From: Haloferax sp. Q22
GTDB taxonomy: Archaea > Halobacteriota > Halobacteria > Halobacteriales > Haloferacaceae
NCBI RefSeq assembly: GCF_001482285.1
Contig: NZ_LOEP01000027.1
Span: 220,351 to 284,350, forward strand
DNA length: 64,000 nucleotides
Direction: 5' to 3'
A program made the position numbers and the translations under genes. How positions within the stretch are numbered: position 1 is the first letter of the stretch; each line of letters opens with the position of its first letter. Below the pieces are notes generated by a model, which worked only from the letters and a program-made list of their open reading frames with translations, was not told the DNA's origin and searched no databases. This document shows, in pieces, positions 17,569-26,542 of this stretch.

Positions 17569-18390
17569 ATGAAGGTCGGCATCGTCGCACAGAAGGGCAA
17601 CAGCCGGGCCGCGTACCTCGCCGCGGACGCGAGCGAGGCGCTCGCCGAAGTCGACGCCGAGGCGGTCGTCGACGCGGCGACCGCCGAGAAGTTGGGCGTC
17701 GAGGGCGTCCCCGTCGAGTCGCTGGACGACTGCGACCTCGTGGTGAGCATCGGCGGCGACGGAACGTTTCTCTACGCCGCCCGCGGTGCCGACGGCGTCC
17801 CAATTCTCGGCGTCAATCTCGGCGAGGTCGGCTTCCTGAACGCCGTCTCGCCCGACGACGCCATCGACGAGGTGCTGGCCGAGGTCGCCGCGTTCCGCGA
17901 GGGGAACCAATCGATTCGGGAGGTCCCCAGAATCGTCGCCAGCGGCGACGGCTGGGAGATGGACCCGTCGATGAACGAGGTCGTCGTCCACGGCCCGCGC
18001 CGGGGTCACGGCGGCGGCGCGGACTTGGAAGTCCGCGTGAACGGCTCCGTGTACTCCGGCGGCCACGCCGACGGCGTGCTCGTCACGACGCCCGCGGGGA
18101 GCTCCGCCTACAACCTCAGCGAGGGCGGGCCGCTCGTCCACCCCGGCGTCGAGGGACTCGTCATCACCGAGATGGCTGCCGACGCGGGGATGCCGCCGCT
18201 CGTCGTCCCGTTGGATGCTGCGGTGACCGTCAGCGTCACCGGCGCGCCGTCGTCGGTCGTCGTCGGCGACGGCCGGACCCGACGGACGGTGTCGCCGCCG
18301 ACGGAAATTCACATCGAGCGGTCCGACTCGCCGGTCCGACTCGCCGGTCCGACCTCCGACTTCTTTGAAGCGCTCGGAAAACTCGACTGA
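17569..18390 (+). CDS. nadK: ATP-NAD kinase
   Basis: A 273-residue NAD kinase that phosphorylates NAD to NADP in the cytoplasm. The diagnostic GGDGT is at residues 62-66 in VVSIGGDGTFLYAARG. It is followed by GVNLGEVGFLN and by the Gly-rich TTPAGSSAYNLSEGGPLVHP that forms the NAD site. The ATG at 17569 gives MKVGIVAQKGNS, the normal N-terminus, although the frame is open upstream. It is followed by a convergent NAD(P)-binding protein 18 bp away, with no evident functional link. Confidence 0.94.
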   Translation: MKVGIVAQKGNSRAAYLAADASEALAEVDAEAVVDAATAEKLGVEGVPVESLDDCDLVVSIGGDGTFLYAARGADGVPILGVNLGEVGFLNAVSPDDAIDEVLAEVAAFREGNQSIREVPRIVASGDGWEMDPSMNEVVVHGPRRGHGGGADLEVRVNGSVYSGGHADGVLVTTPAGSSAYNLSEGGPLVHPGVEGLVITEMAADAGMPPLVVPLDAAVTVSVTGAPSSVVVGDGRTRRTVSPPTEIHIERSDSPVRLAGPTSDFFEALGKLD

Positions 18391-18408
18391 CCGCGCTGCC
18401 GCGGTCGG

Positions 18409-19161
18409 CTACTCCGCGAGTTCTCGTTTGCCCTCGTCGCCCGACGCCTCAGCGCGGGGGAGCGGCGTCCAGTCGATGTCGACCACGTTGTCCGCCCGCC
18501 CGCGGAGCCCTGGCCGAGAGACGACCTCGAACGTCCGGTTTTCGGTCTCGCGGGTGAAAAGCGAGTGCGCGAGGACGTTCGCCACGTCGGCGCGGGGGAC
18601 GCTTCCGCAGACCGAGTCGCCGCCCTCGCCGACGACCACGTCGGCGGTCGCGGGGGCGTCGGTGAGCGCGCCGGGCCTGATAATCGTGTGGTCGAGCGGC
18701 GCGTCTCGAAGCCGATTCTCGCTTCGTTCCTTCGCCGAAAGGACGCCCGACGCGGTAAGAAGCGCGCGGAGCGACAGCGGGAGTCCGCCCTTCGAGTCGC
18801 CGACGCCGATGGAGGACATGAGAACGAACCGCTGTGCGCCGGAGGCGGTCGCGGCGTCCACGAGGTTGACGACGCCCGCGCCGTCGACGAGGTCGCCGCG
18901 GATGGTTTCGAGCCCCGCCGAGACGCCGACTGCGGAGACGACGGCGTCGGCGTCGAGAACCGCCCGCCGGGCGTCGTCGGGGTCGAGGAGGTCGCCGACG
19001 ACGACCTCGTCCGCACCGCGCGCTCGGAGGTCGGATTCGGCGTCGGCGTCGCGGGTCAGCGCCCTGACGACGAGGGGAGTGTCCGCCAACGCGTCGAGGA
19101 CGTGTCGGCCGGTCCGACCCGTCGCACCGGCGAGGAGGACGCGACCGCGATTGCGTGCCAT
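18409..19161 (-). CDS. NAD(P)-binding atypical SDR (NmrA-like)
   Basis: A 250-residue Rossmann protein with the dinucleotide motif LLAGATGRTGRHVL (9-22) and the second-strand motif RALTRDADAE. DADAVVSAVGVSAGLE and the SSIGVGDSKGG loop follow. This is the NAD(P)H-binding (NmrA/atypical SDR) layout; the canonical YxxxK pair is absent, so oxidoreductase activity is doubtful. The ATG at 19161 gives MARNRGRVLLAGATG. It converges with nadK, the stops being 18 bp apart. Confidence 0.87.
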   Translation of the reverse strand: MARNRGRVLLAGATGRTGRHVLDALADTPLVVRALTRDADAESDLRARGADEVVVGDLLDPDDARRAVLDADAVVSAVGVSAGLETIRGDLVDGAGVVNLVDAATASGAQRFVLMSSIGVGDSKGGLPLSLRALLTASGVLSAKERSENRLRDAPLDHTIIRPGALTDAPATADVVVGEGGDSVCGSVPRADVANVLAHSLFTRETENRTFEVVSRPGLRGRADNVVDIDWTPLPRAEASGDEGKRELAE

Positions 19162-19308
19162 ACCCGCGCATGGGTGCGGGGCTCAATAACCTTCGGGAAC
19201 GCGTCAAAAGTCCGGGTCGGCGTCGGCCGCCAGTCGGGAGCACAGACGGGTCGAGTCGGCGGTGAGTCGAAGAATCGGGTCGGGTGGGTCGCGCGCCGTA
19301 CTGGTTCC

Positions 19309-22300
19309 TTACTGGCCCCAGTTGGCGACGACGCGCGGGCGCTCGCCGACCGGGAGCACGTCGATGTCCTCGTCGGCCGCGCCGCGGGCTTCGAGGGCCG
19401 CCTTCGCGGAGGCGTACGTCGAGAAGTAGCTGACCTCCTCTTCGACGCAGTCGATGAGCGTCTCGCGGTCGCGGGAGACGACGAAGTCGAAGTTGTCCTC
19501 GCGGAGCATGGTGAGGAAGTCGTCGACGTCCTCGGGCGTGAGCACCTCGTAGTACTCGCCGAAGGCGTCGAGCAGTTCCTGTCCGGCCTCGCTGTCGGCG
19601 TCGGGGAACTCGGGGTCCGCGAGGTCGACGTAGATGGTGCCGTCGGCCGGAATCGGGTCGTTAGCCGCCGACTGAGCCTTCTCGTAGGCCTTGCCGAACG
19701 AGGTCGCGGTGCCCATGACCTCGCCGGTGGACTTCATCTCCGGGCCGAGACGCGGGTCCGAACCCGGCAGGCGATCGAACGGGAGGACGACCTCCTTGAC
19801 CGACACCTGCTCGGGAATCTGCTCGCTCACGTCGAGGTCGGCAAGCGAGTTGCCGGCCATGACCTTCGCCGCGAGCTTGGCGATCGGGACGCCCGTCGCC
19901 TTCGAGACGAACGGGACGGTGCGCGAGGAACGCGGGTTGGCTTCGAGGACGTACACGTCGTTCGAGCCCTCCTCGTTCTGCTTGACCGCGAGTTGGACGT
20001 TCATCAGGCCGACCGTGTCGAGGGCGCTGGCGATGTCCTCCGTGACCTCGCGGACGCGGGCCATCGTCTCGTCGTCGAGCGAGCGCGGCGGAATCATACA
20101 CGCGGAGTCGCCGGAGTGGACGCCGGCGGCCTCGACGTGTTCCATCACGCCGCCGATGAGGACGTTTTCGCCGTCGGAGACGGCGTCAACGTCGAGTTCG
20201 ACGCCGTCGGCGAGGAACTCGTCGATGAGGATGGGCTTGTCGGGGGAGACGCGAACGGCCTCCTCGATGTACTCCTTGAGGTCCGCGTCGGAGTGGACGA
20301 TTTCCATCGCGCGACCGCCGAGGACGTACGACGGGCGAACGAGCACGGGGTAGCCGAGGTCGTTGGCGAGGTCGAGCGCCTCTTTCTCGCTGGTCGCGGA
20401 GCCGCCTTCGGGCTGGAGGATGCCGAGGTCGTCCATCAGGCGGTTGAAGCGGTCGCGGTCCTCGGCGAGGTCCATCGCGTCGATGGTCGTGCCGAGAATC
20501 TCGCAGTCGACGCCGCGGCGCTTGAGTTCCGATTCGAGCGGGTGACCGATGTTGACCGAGGTCTGCCCGCCGAACTGGAGCATGACGCCGTCGGCGTCGA
20601 TGGCCTCGATGACGTCGGCGACCTCTTCTGCCGTGATGGGCTCGAAAAAGAGGCCGTCGGAGGTGTCGTAGTCGGTCGACACCGTCTCGGGGTTGTTGTT
20701 GACGACGTGCGCGTCGATGCCCATGTCGCGGAGCGCCTGCACCGCGTGGACCGAACAGTAGTCGAACTCGACGCCCTGCCCGATGCGGATGGGACCGCCG
20801 CCGACGACGACGACGCTCTCCATGTCGCGGTCGACGCGGAGTTCGTTACCCGCCGAGTCGCCCTCGAAGGGGCCGCGGAAGAACTCGGGCTTGCGCGCGG
20901 AGTAGTAGTACGGCGTCTGCGCGGCGAACTCGCCGGCGCAGGTGTCGACCTGCTTGTAGGTGCGACCGGGGACGTTCTGTTCGACCTCGCCGACGCTCGT
21001 GCCGGTCGCCGCGGCAATGCTGGCGTTGGTGTGGCCGGCGGAGGCGGCGGCGGCGAAGTCGCCGTCGGAGGCGGCCTCGACCGCCTCGACGACGCGGCCG
21101 AAGCGCTCGACGTACCACTCGTGGATGTCGGTCAGTTCGACCACGTCCTCCGTGGTGTAGCCGCGCTCGAACGCCTCGAAGATGGCGTACGGGCGGTCGG
21201 GGGTCGGCGTTTCGAGGTACTCGGCTTCGAGTTCCTCGTCGGACACCTCGTCCCAGTCGGCGGCGGGGTCGTACTCGGACGAGCGGAGCGCCTTCAACAG
21301 CGACTCCTCGAAGGTGCGACCGATGGACATCGCCTCGCCGGTGGACTTCATGGCCGTCGAGAGCTCGAAGTCCACGTCGGTGAACTTGTCCTTGGGCCAC
21401 CGCGGGACCTTCGTGACCACGTAGTCGATTGCGGGTTCGAAGGCGGCGGTGGTCTCGCCGGTGATTTCGTTGGTAATCTCGTGGAGGCGCTTGCCGAGTG
21501 CGACCTTCGCCGTGACGCGGGCGATGGGATAGCCGGTCGCCTTCGAGGCGAGCGCGGACGACCGCGAGACGCGCGGGTTCACCTCGACGACGCGGTACTC
21601 GCCGCCGGGAGTGCCGTCGTCGTGCCACGCGAACTGGATGTTACAGCCGCCCTGAATGCCGAGTTCGCGGATGACTCCGAGCGCGGCGTCGCGCATCTCC
21701 TGGTGGCCCTCGTCGGGGATGACCTGCGAGGGCGTGACGACGGTGGACTCGCCGGTGTGAATCCCCATCGGGTCGATGTTCTCCATGTTGCAGATGATGA
21801 TACACGAGTCGTCGGCGTCGCGCATCACCTCGTATTCGAGTTCGACCCACCCGGAGATGGACTCCGTGATGAGCACCTCGCTGTTGCGCGAGAGGCGGAG
21901 GCCCTTGCGGACGCGAGAGATGAGTTCGTCCATCTCGTGGACGACGCCGGAACCGGAGCCGCCGAGCGTGTAGGTCGTCCGCGAGATGACCGGCAGGCCG
22001 CCGACGGCGTCGACGGACGCCTCGACGCGCTCTTCGAGGGCCTCCTCGGTGATGTTCTCGACCGCCTCGCCTTCCTCCAGCGAGATGGTCGTCGATTTCG
22101 GGACGGGCTGGCCGATCTTCTCCATGCGCTGGCGGAAGAGGTCGCGGTCCTCCGTCGCGTAGATGGTGTCGAGCGGCGTGCCCATGATGTCCACGTCGAA
22201 CTCCTCGAGGACGCCTTCCTCTGCGAGTTCGGCCGTGACGTTGAGTCCGGTCTGACCGCCCAGTCCGGCGATGACGCCGTCGGGGCGCTCGCGTTCGATA

Positions 22301-22557
22301 ATCTCGGAGATGGCCTCGGTCGTGATGGGTTCGATGTAGACCTTGTCGGCCATCTCGGGGTCGGTCATGATGGTCGCGGGGTTCGAGTTGACGAGGACAA
22401 CTCGCGCGCCTTCCTCTCGGAGCGCGCGGCAGGCCTGCGCGCCGGAGTAGTCGAATTCCGCCGCCTGTCCGATCTGGATTGGGCCGCTTCCGATGAGCAA
22501 AATCGTCCGGTCCTCCGTGCCTTGCTGAGGTCCGGTCGAGGTGTCCTCGTCAGTCAT
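19309..22557 (-). CDS. carB: Carbamoyl-phosphate synthase large subunit
   Basis: A 1082-residue CarB, which makes carbamoyl phosphate from ammonia (delivered by CarA), bicarbonate and two ATP for arginine and pyrimidine synthesis. It is an internal duplication. Each half has a pre-ATP-grasp and an ATP-grasp domain: GSGPIQIGQAAEFDYSGAQA near 27-46 and GGGPIRIGQGVEFDYCSVHA near 580. A C-terminal MGS-like domain (about 950-1082) would carry allosteric control. carA is not in the window, which is common in haloarchaea. A TATA-like CTTATTAC lies about 28 bp before the start, suggesting a leaderless transcript. Confidence 0.97.
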   Translation of the reverse strand: MTDEDTSTGPQQGTEDRTILLIGSGPIQIGQAAEFDYSGAQACRALREEGARVVLVNSNPATIMTDPEMADKVYIEPITTEAISEIIERERPDGVIAGLGGQTGLNVTAELAEEGVLEEFDVDIMGTPLDTIYATEDRDLFRQRMEKIGQPVPKSTTISLEEGEAVENITEEALEERVEASVDAVGGLPVISRTTYTLGGSGSGVVHEMDELISRVRKGLRLSRNSEVLITESISGWVELEYEVMRDADDSCIIICNMENIDPMGIHTGESTVVTPSQVIPDEGHQEMRDAALGVIRELGIQGGCNIQFAWHDDGTPGGEYRVVEVNPRVSRSSALASKATGYPIARVTAKVALGKRLHEITNEITGETTAAFEPAIDYVVTKVPRWPKDKFTDVDFELSTAMKSTGEAMSIGRTFEESLLKALRSSEYDPAADWDEVSDEELEAEYLETPTPDRPYAIFEAFERGYTTEDVVELTDIHEWYVERFGRVVEAVEAASDGDFAAAASAGHTNASIAAATGTSVGEVEQNVPGRTYKQVDTCAGEFAAQTPYYYSARKPEFFRGPFEGDSAGNELRVDRDMESVVVVGGGPIRIGQGVEFDYCSVHAVQALRDMGIDAHVVNNNPETVSTDYDTSDGLFFEPITAEEVADVIEAIDADGVMLQFGGQTSVNIGHPLESELKRRGVDCEILGTTIDAMDLAEDRDRFNRLMDDLGILQPEGGSATSEKEALDLANDLGYPVLVRPSYVLGGRAMEIVHSDADLKEYIEEAVRVSPDKPILIDEFLADGVELDVDAVSDGENVLIGGVMEHVEAAGVHSGDSACMIPPRSLDDETMARVREVTEDIASALDTVGLMNVQLAVKQNEEGSNDVYVLEANPRSSRTVPFVSKATGVPIAKLAAKVMAGNSLADLDVSEQIPEQVSVKEVVLPFDRLPGSDPRLGPEMKSTGEVMGTATSFGKAYEKAQSAANDPIPADGTIYVDLADPEFPDADSEAGQELLDAFGEYYEVLTPEDVDDFLTMLREDNFDFVVSRDRETLIDCVEEEVSYFSTYASAKAALEARGAADEDIDVLPVGERPRVVANWGQ

Positions 22558-22701
22558 CGTCGGAATCCAATCCGCACATCGTAATAAGTCCGGCGAAAAA
22601 TTACGAGGTCCGAAACTCGATTGCGAATTTCGAAAATGTTGCCGAACGCCGCTGTCGCGGCCGGGGAAGGCTTTTGACGGGTATCCGAGTACCGGCTACG
22701 C

Positions 22702-23724
22702 ATGCCCGCGGTATTCACGACGCCGCCGCCGCTCGACTCCGGGAGCCGGGTCGCGGTCGTCGCGCCGTCGCGCCCCATCGACGAATCGCACTTGGACCGC
22801 GCGTGCGAGCGACTCCGCGACGTGTTCTCGCTCGACCCCGTTGTCTTCGAGTCGGCCCGCCGCGACTGGGAGTGGCTCCGGGACAACCCGGCGGCGCGCG
22901 CGGAGGACGTGATGGCGGCCTTCGAGGACCCGTCGATACGCGGCGTCATCGCCGTCACCGGCGGCGACGACCAGCTTCGAATCCTCCCGCACCTCGACCC
23001 GGCGCGGTTGACCGCGTCGCCGACGCGCTTCTTCGGCTTCAGCGACAACGACAACCTCCGGCTGTTCCTCTGGAACCACGGCGTCGTGAGCTACGGCGCG
23101 ACGCTCCACCCGACGCTTACCGTGGACCCCGAACTACACCCGTACGTCGAGCGGTACCTTCGGCAAGCGTTCTTCGAGCGCTCCATCGGCGTCGTCGAAC
23201 CCGCGCCGGAGTGGACCGACGACTGGTTCGACTTCGACACCGAAGAGCCGAGAGAGTGGCACGACAACCCGGGTCGGACGTGGCGGGGCGACGACCGCGT
23301 GACGGGTCGGCTCTGGGGCGGCAACTTCAGCATCCTGAAGTGGCATCTCCAGACCGGTCGCTATCTCCCCGACCCCGAGGAACTAGACGGGACAGTGCTC
23401 GCGCTCGAAACTTCGGAGGACGTGCCGCTGCCCCGAGAAGTCCGGTACACCCTGCGGGCGATGGGCGAACGCGGGCTGTTAGAACGATTCGACGGCGTCG
23501 TGGTCGGTCGCCCGCGAACGTACTCGCCCGGACTGGAGTGGGAGCCGCCGGCCGACTACGGCTCGCAGCTCCGCGCGGAGGTGCTGTCGGTCCTCGACGC
23601 GTACAATCCCGACGCGACCGCGGTGTTCGACGTGGAGTTCGGCCACGCCGATCCGACGGTGCCGCTTCCGCTCGGCGCGAAGGCGACGCTGGACCCGACG
23701 GTAGAGCGGCTTCGAATCGATTGA
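22702..23724 (+). CDS. Peptidase S66 (LD-carboxypeptidase / MccF-like)
   Basis: A 340-residue S66-family serine peptidase. The nucleophile elbow is FFGFSDNDNL with Ser114. The Glu/His pair of the S66 triad is visible in LETSED (near 237) and DVEFGHADP (about 311-319). The N-terminal GSRVAVVAPSRP and IAVTGGDDQLRILPHLD match the family. As haloarchaea lack murein, a role in cleaving peptide-nucleotide or imported peptides (MccF-type detoxification) is more likely than cell-wall recycling. This is inference. It is divergent from carB across 144 bp. Confidence 0.88.
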   Translation: MPAVFTTPPPLDSGSRVAVVAPSRPIDESHLDRACERLRDVFSLDPVVFESARRDWEWLRDNPAARAEDVMAAFEDPSIRGVIAVTGGDDQLRILPHLDPARLTASPTRFFGFSDNDNLRLFLWNHGVVSYGATLHPTLTVDPELHPYVERYLRQAFFERSIGVVEPAPEWTDDWFDFDTEEPREWHDNPGRTWRGDDRVTGRLWGGNFSILKWHLQTGRYLPDPEELDGTVLALETSEDVPLPREVRYTLRAMGERGLLERFDGVVVGRPRTYSPGLEWEPPADYGSQLRAEVLSVLDAYNPDATAVFDVEFGHADPTVPLPLGAKATLDPTVERLRID

Positions 23725-23746
23725 AAACGGGCGCTCGGTCCGCGCG

Positions 23747-24277
23747 CTACATGTACGGTTCGGGGTCGAGGTCGCGCTGGGCGCGGTACTGGTCGACGAA
23801 CTCGCTCACGTCGAACTGGAGCATCTTCGACTCGAACTCCGAGACGACCTCGTCGTCGTCGGCGTGGCTGACGGCGTGTTCCATCAGTTCCACGACGAGT
23901 TCGACGATTATCTCGTGGAGCCGTCGAGAATCGAAATCGGTCACCCAGACGATGCCCGCGCCGAGTTCGCCGTCCTCCGAGACGTCCTCGGAGACGACGG
24001 CCTCGGGGAACTCCTCGAGGACGATGCCCATGAGGTGGGCCGTCCCGAACTCGGGCATGTCGTCGCTCGTGGTCTCGATGGTCTCCTGAAGGATTTCGAC
24101 GAGGAACTCCGGGAGGAAACGGTCGGGCGGGTGAACGTCCATGACGACAGCGTGGCTGTCGCCGCACGGACAGTCGAACTCCCGTTTGCCCAAGTCGAGT
24201 TCCCGGACGCGCTTCGTCTCGCCGCAGGGGAGGTCCAAGACGGCCCCGCGGCCGCCGGGAACGCTCGGTTCAGACAT
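23747..24277 (-). CDS. DUF5815-like haloarchaeal protein with paired CxCG motifs
   Basis: A 176-residue acidic protein. Near the N-terminus LPCGETKRV is followed by FDCPCGDSHAVVMDVHPPDRFLP, which resembles a small zinc or metal site (Cys, Cys-Pro-Cys, His). The rest is predicted helical and negatively charged. I recognise it as a conserved haloarchaeal family of unknown function, probably DUF5815. The frame is open upstream, but the ATG at 24277 (MSEPSVPGGRG) follows a TATA-like GTTTAAAC about 28 bp upstream. It converges with the S66 peptidase, with 22 bp between the stops. Confidence 0.75.
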   Translation of the reverse strand: MSEPSVPGGRGAVLDLPCGETKRVRELDLGKREFDCPCGDSHAVVMDVHPPDRFLPEFLVEILQETIETTSDDMPEFGTAHLMGIVLEEFPEAVVSEDVSEDGELGAGIVWVTDFDSRRLHEIIVELVVELMEHAVSHADDDEVVSEFESKMLQFDVSEFVDQYRAQRDLDPEPYM

Positions 24278-24434
24278 ACCCGTGGGTTGCGTTTCTCTCC
24301 GTTTAAACGTCGCGTTCTTCGGAATCGTCGCGAGCGAAAAACGAGTCGCGGACCGTCGGTTGCGGTCAGTCGGTCCGTCGTACTGTCGGCGAAAAACGGC
24401 GGTGAGTCGGGCGAAACCGCCCGTCGGCGTCCCC

Positions 24435-24686
24435 TCAGCGACGGCCCGAGACGTAGACGATGGGGCCGACGATGAGGAGCGCAATCCCGAGGAACAGGTA
24501 GTGAGCCTTGCCCAGCGACACCGGGGTCAGAAGGAAGATGAGCCCGAACACCGTGGTGTTGATACCGAGGACGTGCCGGGACTTCAGCGGCAGCGTTCCA
24601 ACCGTCGACAGGATGAACACGAGCAACAGCGCCTGCCCGATGTTGTAGTCGAGCAGGAAGGTGTCTACGAGCTGAAGGGGAAGCAT
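24435..24686 (-). CDS. Small two- to three-helix membrane protein
   Basis: An 83-residue hydrophobic protein with three probable membrane segments (about 14-32, 38-55 and 61-79) and a short basic C-terminus (SGRR). Polar residues are few. There is no known motif. Similar small membrane proteins are widespread in haloarchaea and uncharacterised. It has the same orientation as the DUF5815-like gene 157 bp downstream and may be transcribed alone. Confidence 0.68.
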   Translation of the reverse strand: MLPLQLVDTFLLDYNIGQALLLVFILSTVGTLPLKSRHVLGINTTVFGLIFLLTPVSLGKAHYLFLGIALLIVGPIVYVSGRR

Positions 24687-24850
24687 TCTTGTTTTCTCGG
24701 TCGGTTCGAATCGACTATCAAAGTTCCGTTATTCTCGTTGGAAACCAGCGGTCGGACCCCCCGATATTGGGGCGACCGGGCTGTCGGGGCGGTTCCCCCC
24801 GGGGTCTGAACCGCTGTCGGCACGGAGCGGCCTCCGATGGTCGGCGCGCG

Positions 24851-25072
24851 CTACTCGGACGGGCCGGTGATGTCGAGCGGTCGAATCCACCCGTACCAGA
24901 CGACGAAGACCATGCCCGCGTAGCCGAGGACAAACACGACCATTCCGAGGTCGTTGTAGCCCGCCTCGCCGAGGAGGCGGCGCGCCACGCCCGGGATGAC
25001 GATGCCGAGCGTCACGACGGCCGCGAGGAGGAGGTTCCCCCGCGATACCAACGACTGCTTCGTCTCACTCAT
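24851..25072 (-). CDS. Small two-helix membrane protein
   Basis: A 73-residue protein with a polar N-terminus (MSETKQSLVSRG) and two membrane helices (about 13-30 and 42-60) separated by a short charged loop with VARRLLGEAGYND. No family is recognised. The preceding 24687-24850 gap to the next gene holds only a C/G-rich inverted repeat (CCCC...GGGG near 24757) and a TATA-like stretch. It is divergent from the acetyltransferase gene. Confidence 0.65.
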   Translation of the reverse strand: MSETKQSLVSRGNLLLAAVVTLGIVIPGVARRLLGEAGYNDLGMVVFVLGYAGMVFVVWYGWIRPLDITGPSE

Positions 25073-25242
25073 GTGCAGGGCTCGGGACCGAGGCGACGTG
25101 AATCGTACGGTTCGGGAAGCGGCCCACGAAGGAAGTTTTCGTCGCGCCGTCGGTCTCCGCCGTCGGTGTTATCGCATCGTAATCGACCGCTTCCGAGCCC
25201 GCGGCACCGAAAACATATACGGTCCCCCGACGCACCGCGGGT

Positions 25243-26466
25243 ATGAACCTCCGTCCCCTCCCCGAGGAGCACCGCGAGACGTACCGCGAGTTCCTCAACT
25301 ACGCCTTTCGCCCCGAGAACGGCCCCGACTGGTCGGACGAGCGACTGCCCGACCCGGAGAGCTACCGCCCGCGGGGGTTCTACGACGCCCCGCCCGACGC
25401 GCCCGTCGAGGACCTCGACGCGGCCGACCTGCGGACGGTGTGTGCCTTCTACGACTTCACGGCTCGCGTCCGCGGCGAGTGGCACCCGCTCCCCGGTATC
25501 TCAGCGGTCGCGTCGCCGCCGGAGGCGCGCCGACAGGGCCACGTCGGCGCGATGCTCGACGACCTCCTCGCGGAGTTCCGCGACACCGGCCGATATCTCT
25601 CGGCGCTCTGGCCGTTCGAGTACGCCTTCTACCGCCGGTTCGGCTGGGCGACGGCGAACAACTACGCGAAGACGACGGTGCCGCCCGACGAACTCGGGGC
25701 GGTCGCCGCCGACCCGGCCGGGGAGTTCGTCCGCCTCGACGCCGACGACTGGGCCCGGGTCAAGGACGTGTACGCGACCGCGGCGACGGAAGACCTCGCG
25801 GTAGACCGAAGCGAGGGCTGGATTCGTCACCGACTGTTCCGCGGCTGGGACGGCGACCCGTTCGTCTACGGCTGGGAACGGGACGGCGACCTCCGCGGCT
25901 ACGTCGTCTACGACGTGAGTGGCGACTGGGAGTCGCGGACGCTGTCCGTGGGCGAACTCGTCGCGGTCGACGCCGAGGCCCGCGCACAGCTGTTTCGGTT
26001 CCTGCGGGACCACGACTCGCAGGTCGACGAGGTCGTCCTCTCGTCGGAACACGAGTCGACCCGGCTCATCGACGGCCTGGCCGACCCGCGGGCGGCGACA
26101 GTCGAACTCAAGCCCGGCCCGATGGTCCGCATCGTGGACGTGCCGGCGGCCCTCGAAGCCGTCTCGTTCCTCGGCGACGCCGCCTGCGACCTCGTTCTCG
26201 CGGTCGACGACGACCGCTGCGACTGGAACGACGGGTCGTTCCGGGTCACCGTCGTCGACGGCGCGGCGAGCGTCGAATCAGTTGGTGGCGACATCAATCC
26301 GGACGCGACCGTCGAAATCGGGGCGCTCTCGCAACTCCTCGTCGGCGCGCGGACCGTCGAGGCGCTCGCCCGCACCGACCACCTCTCGGTCGCCGGAGAG
26401 GAGGCGGCCGACGCCCTCGCCTCGGTGTTCACGGAACGGGACCGCTACCTGCGCGAGGGGTTCTGA
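25243..26466 (+). CDS. Eis-type GNAT N-acetyltransferase
   Basis: A 407-residue tripartite acetyltransferase of the Eis family. It has an N-terminal GNAT domain with the acetyl-CoA loop VASPPEARRQGHVGAMLDDLL (about 88-108) and ALWPFEYAFYRRFGWA. A second degenerate GNAT domain follows, then a C-terminal SCP2-like domain (about 290-405). Bacterial Eis proteins acetylate amines on antibiotics or proteins; the substrate here is unknown. It lies 76 bp before the exchanger gene on the same strand. The ATG at 25243 (MNLRPLPEEHRE) is preceded by the TATA-like CATATACG. Confidence 0.87.
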   Translation: MNLRPLPEEHRETYREFLNYAFRPENGPDWSDERLPDPESYRPRGFYDAPPDAPVEDLDAADLRTVCAFYDFTARVRGEWHPLPGISAVASPPEARRQGHVGAMLDDLLAEFRDTGRYLSALWPFEYAFYRRFGWATANNYAKTTVPPDELGAVAADPAGEFVRLDADDWARVKDVYATAATEDLAVDRSEGWIRHRLFRGWDGDPFVYGWERDGDLRGYVVYDVSGDWESRTLSVGELVAVDAEARAQLFRFLRDHDSQVDEVVLSSEHESTRLIDGLADPRAATVELKPGPMVRIVDVPAALEAVSFLGDAACDLVLAVDDDRCDWNDGSFRVTVVDGAASVESVGGDINPDATVEIGALSQLLVGARTVEALARTDHLSVAGEEAADALASVFTERDRYLREGF

Positions 26467-26542
26467 GCGGACGGGTCGAGCCGAAATCAGCCGACGAAGC
26501 CAGTCGGGTCGGTTTTTTCCCACCGGCCGCCGAAGTGCGGGC

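Noticed and set aside
18565..22584. 1339-codon open frame antisense to carB
   Set aside because: Val/Asp/Arg-rich composition typical of antisense frames in haloarchaea, with no motif. carB on the other strand is unmistakable.
25919..26542. Possible fusion of acetyltransferase and cation exchanger
   Set aside because: The exchanger frame is open upstream but out of register with the acetyltransferase and arginine/serine-rich. A GTG at 26543 gives the normal exchanger start.
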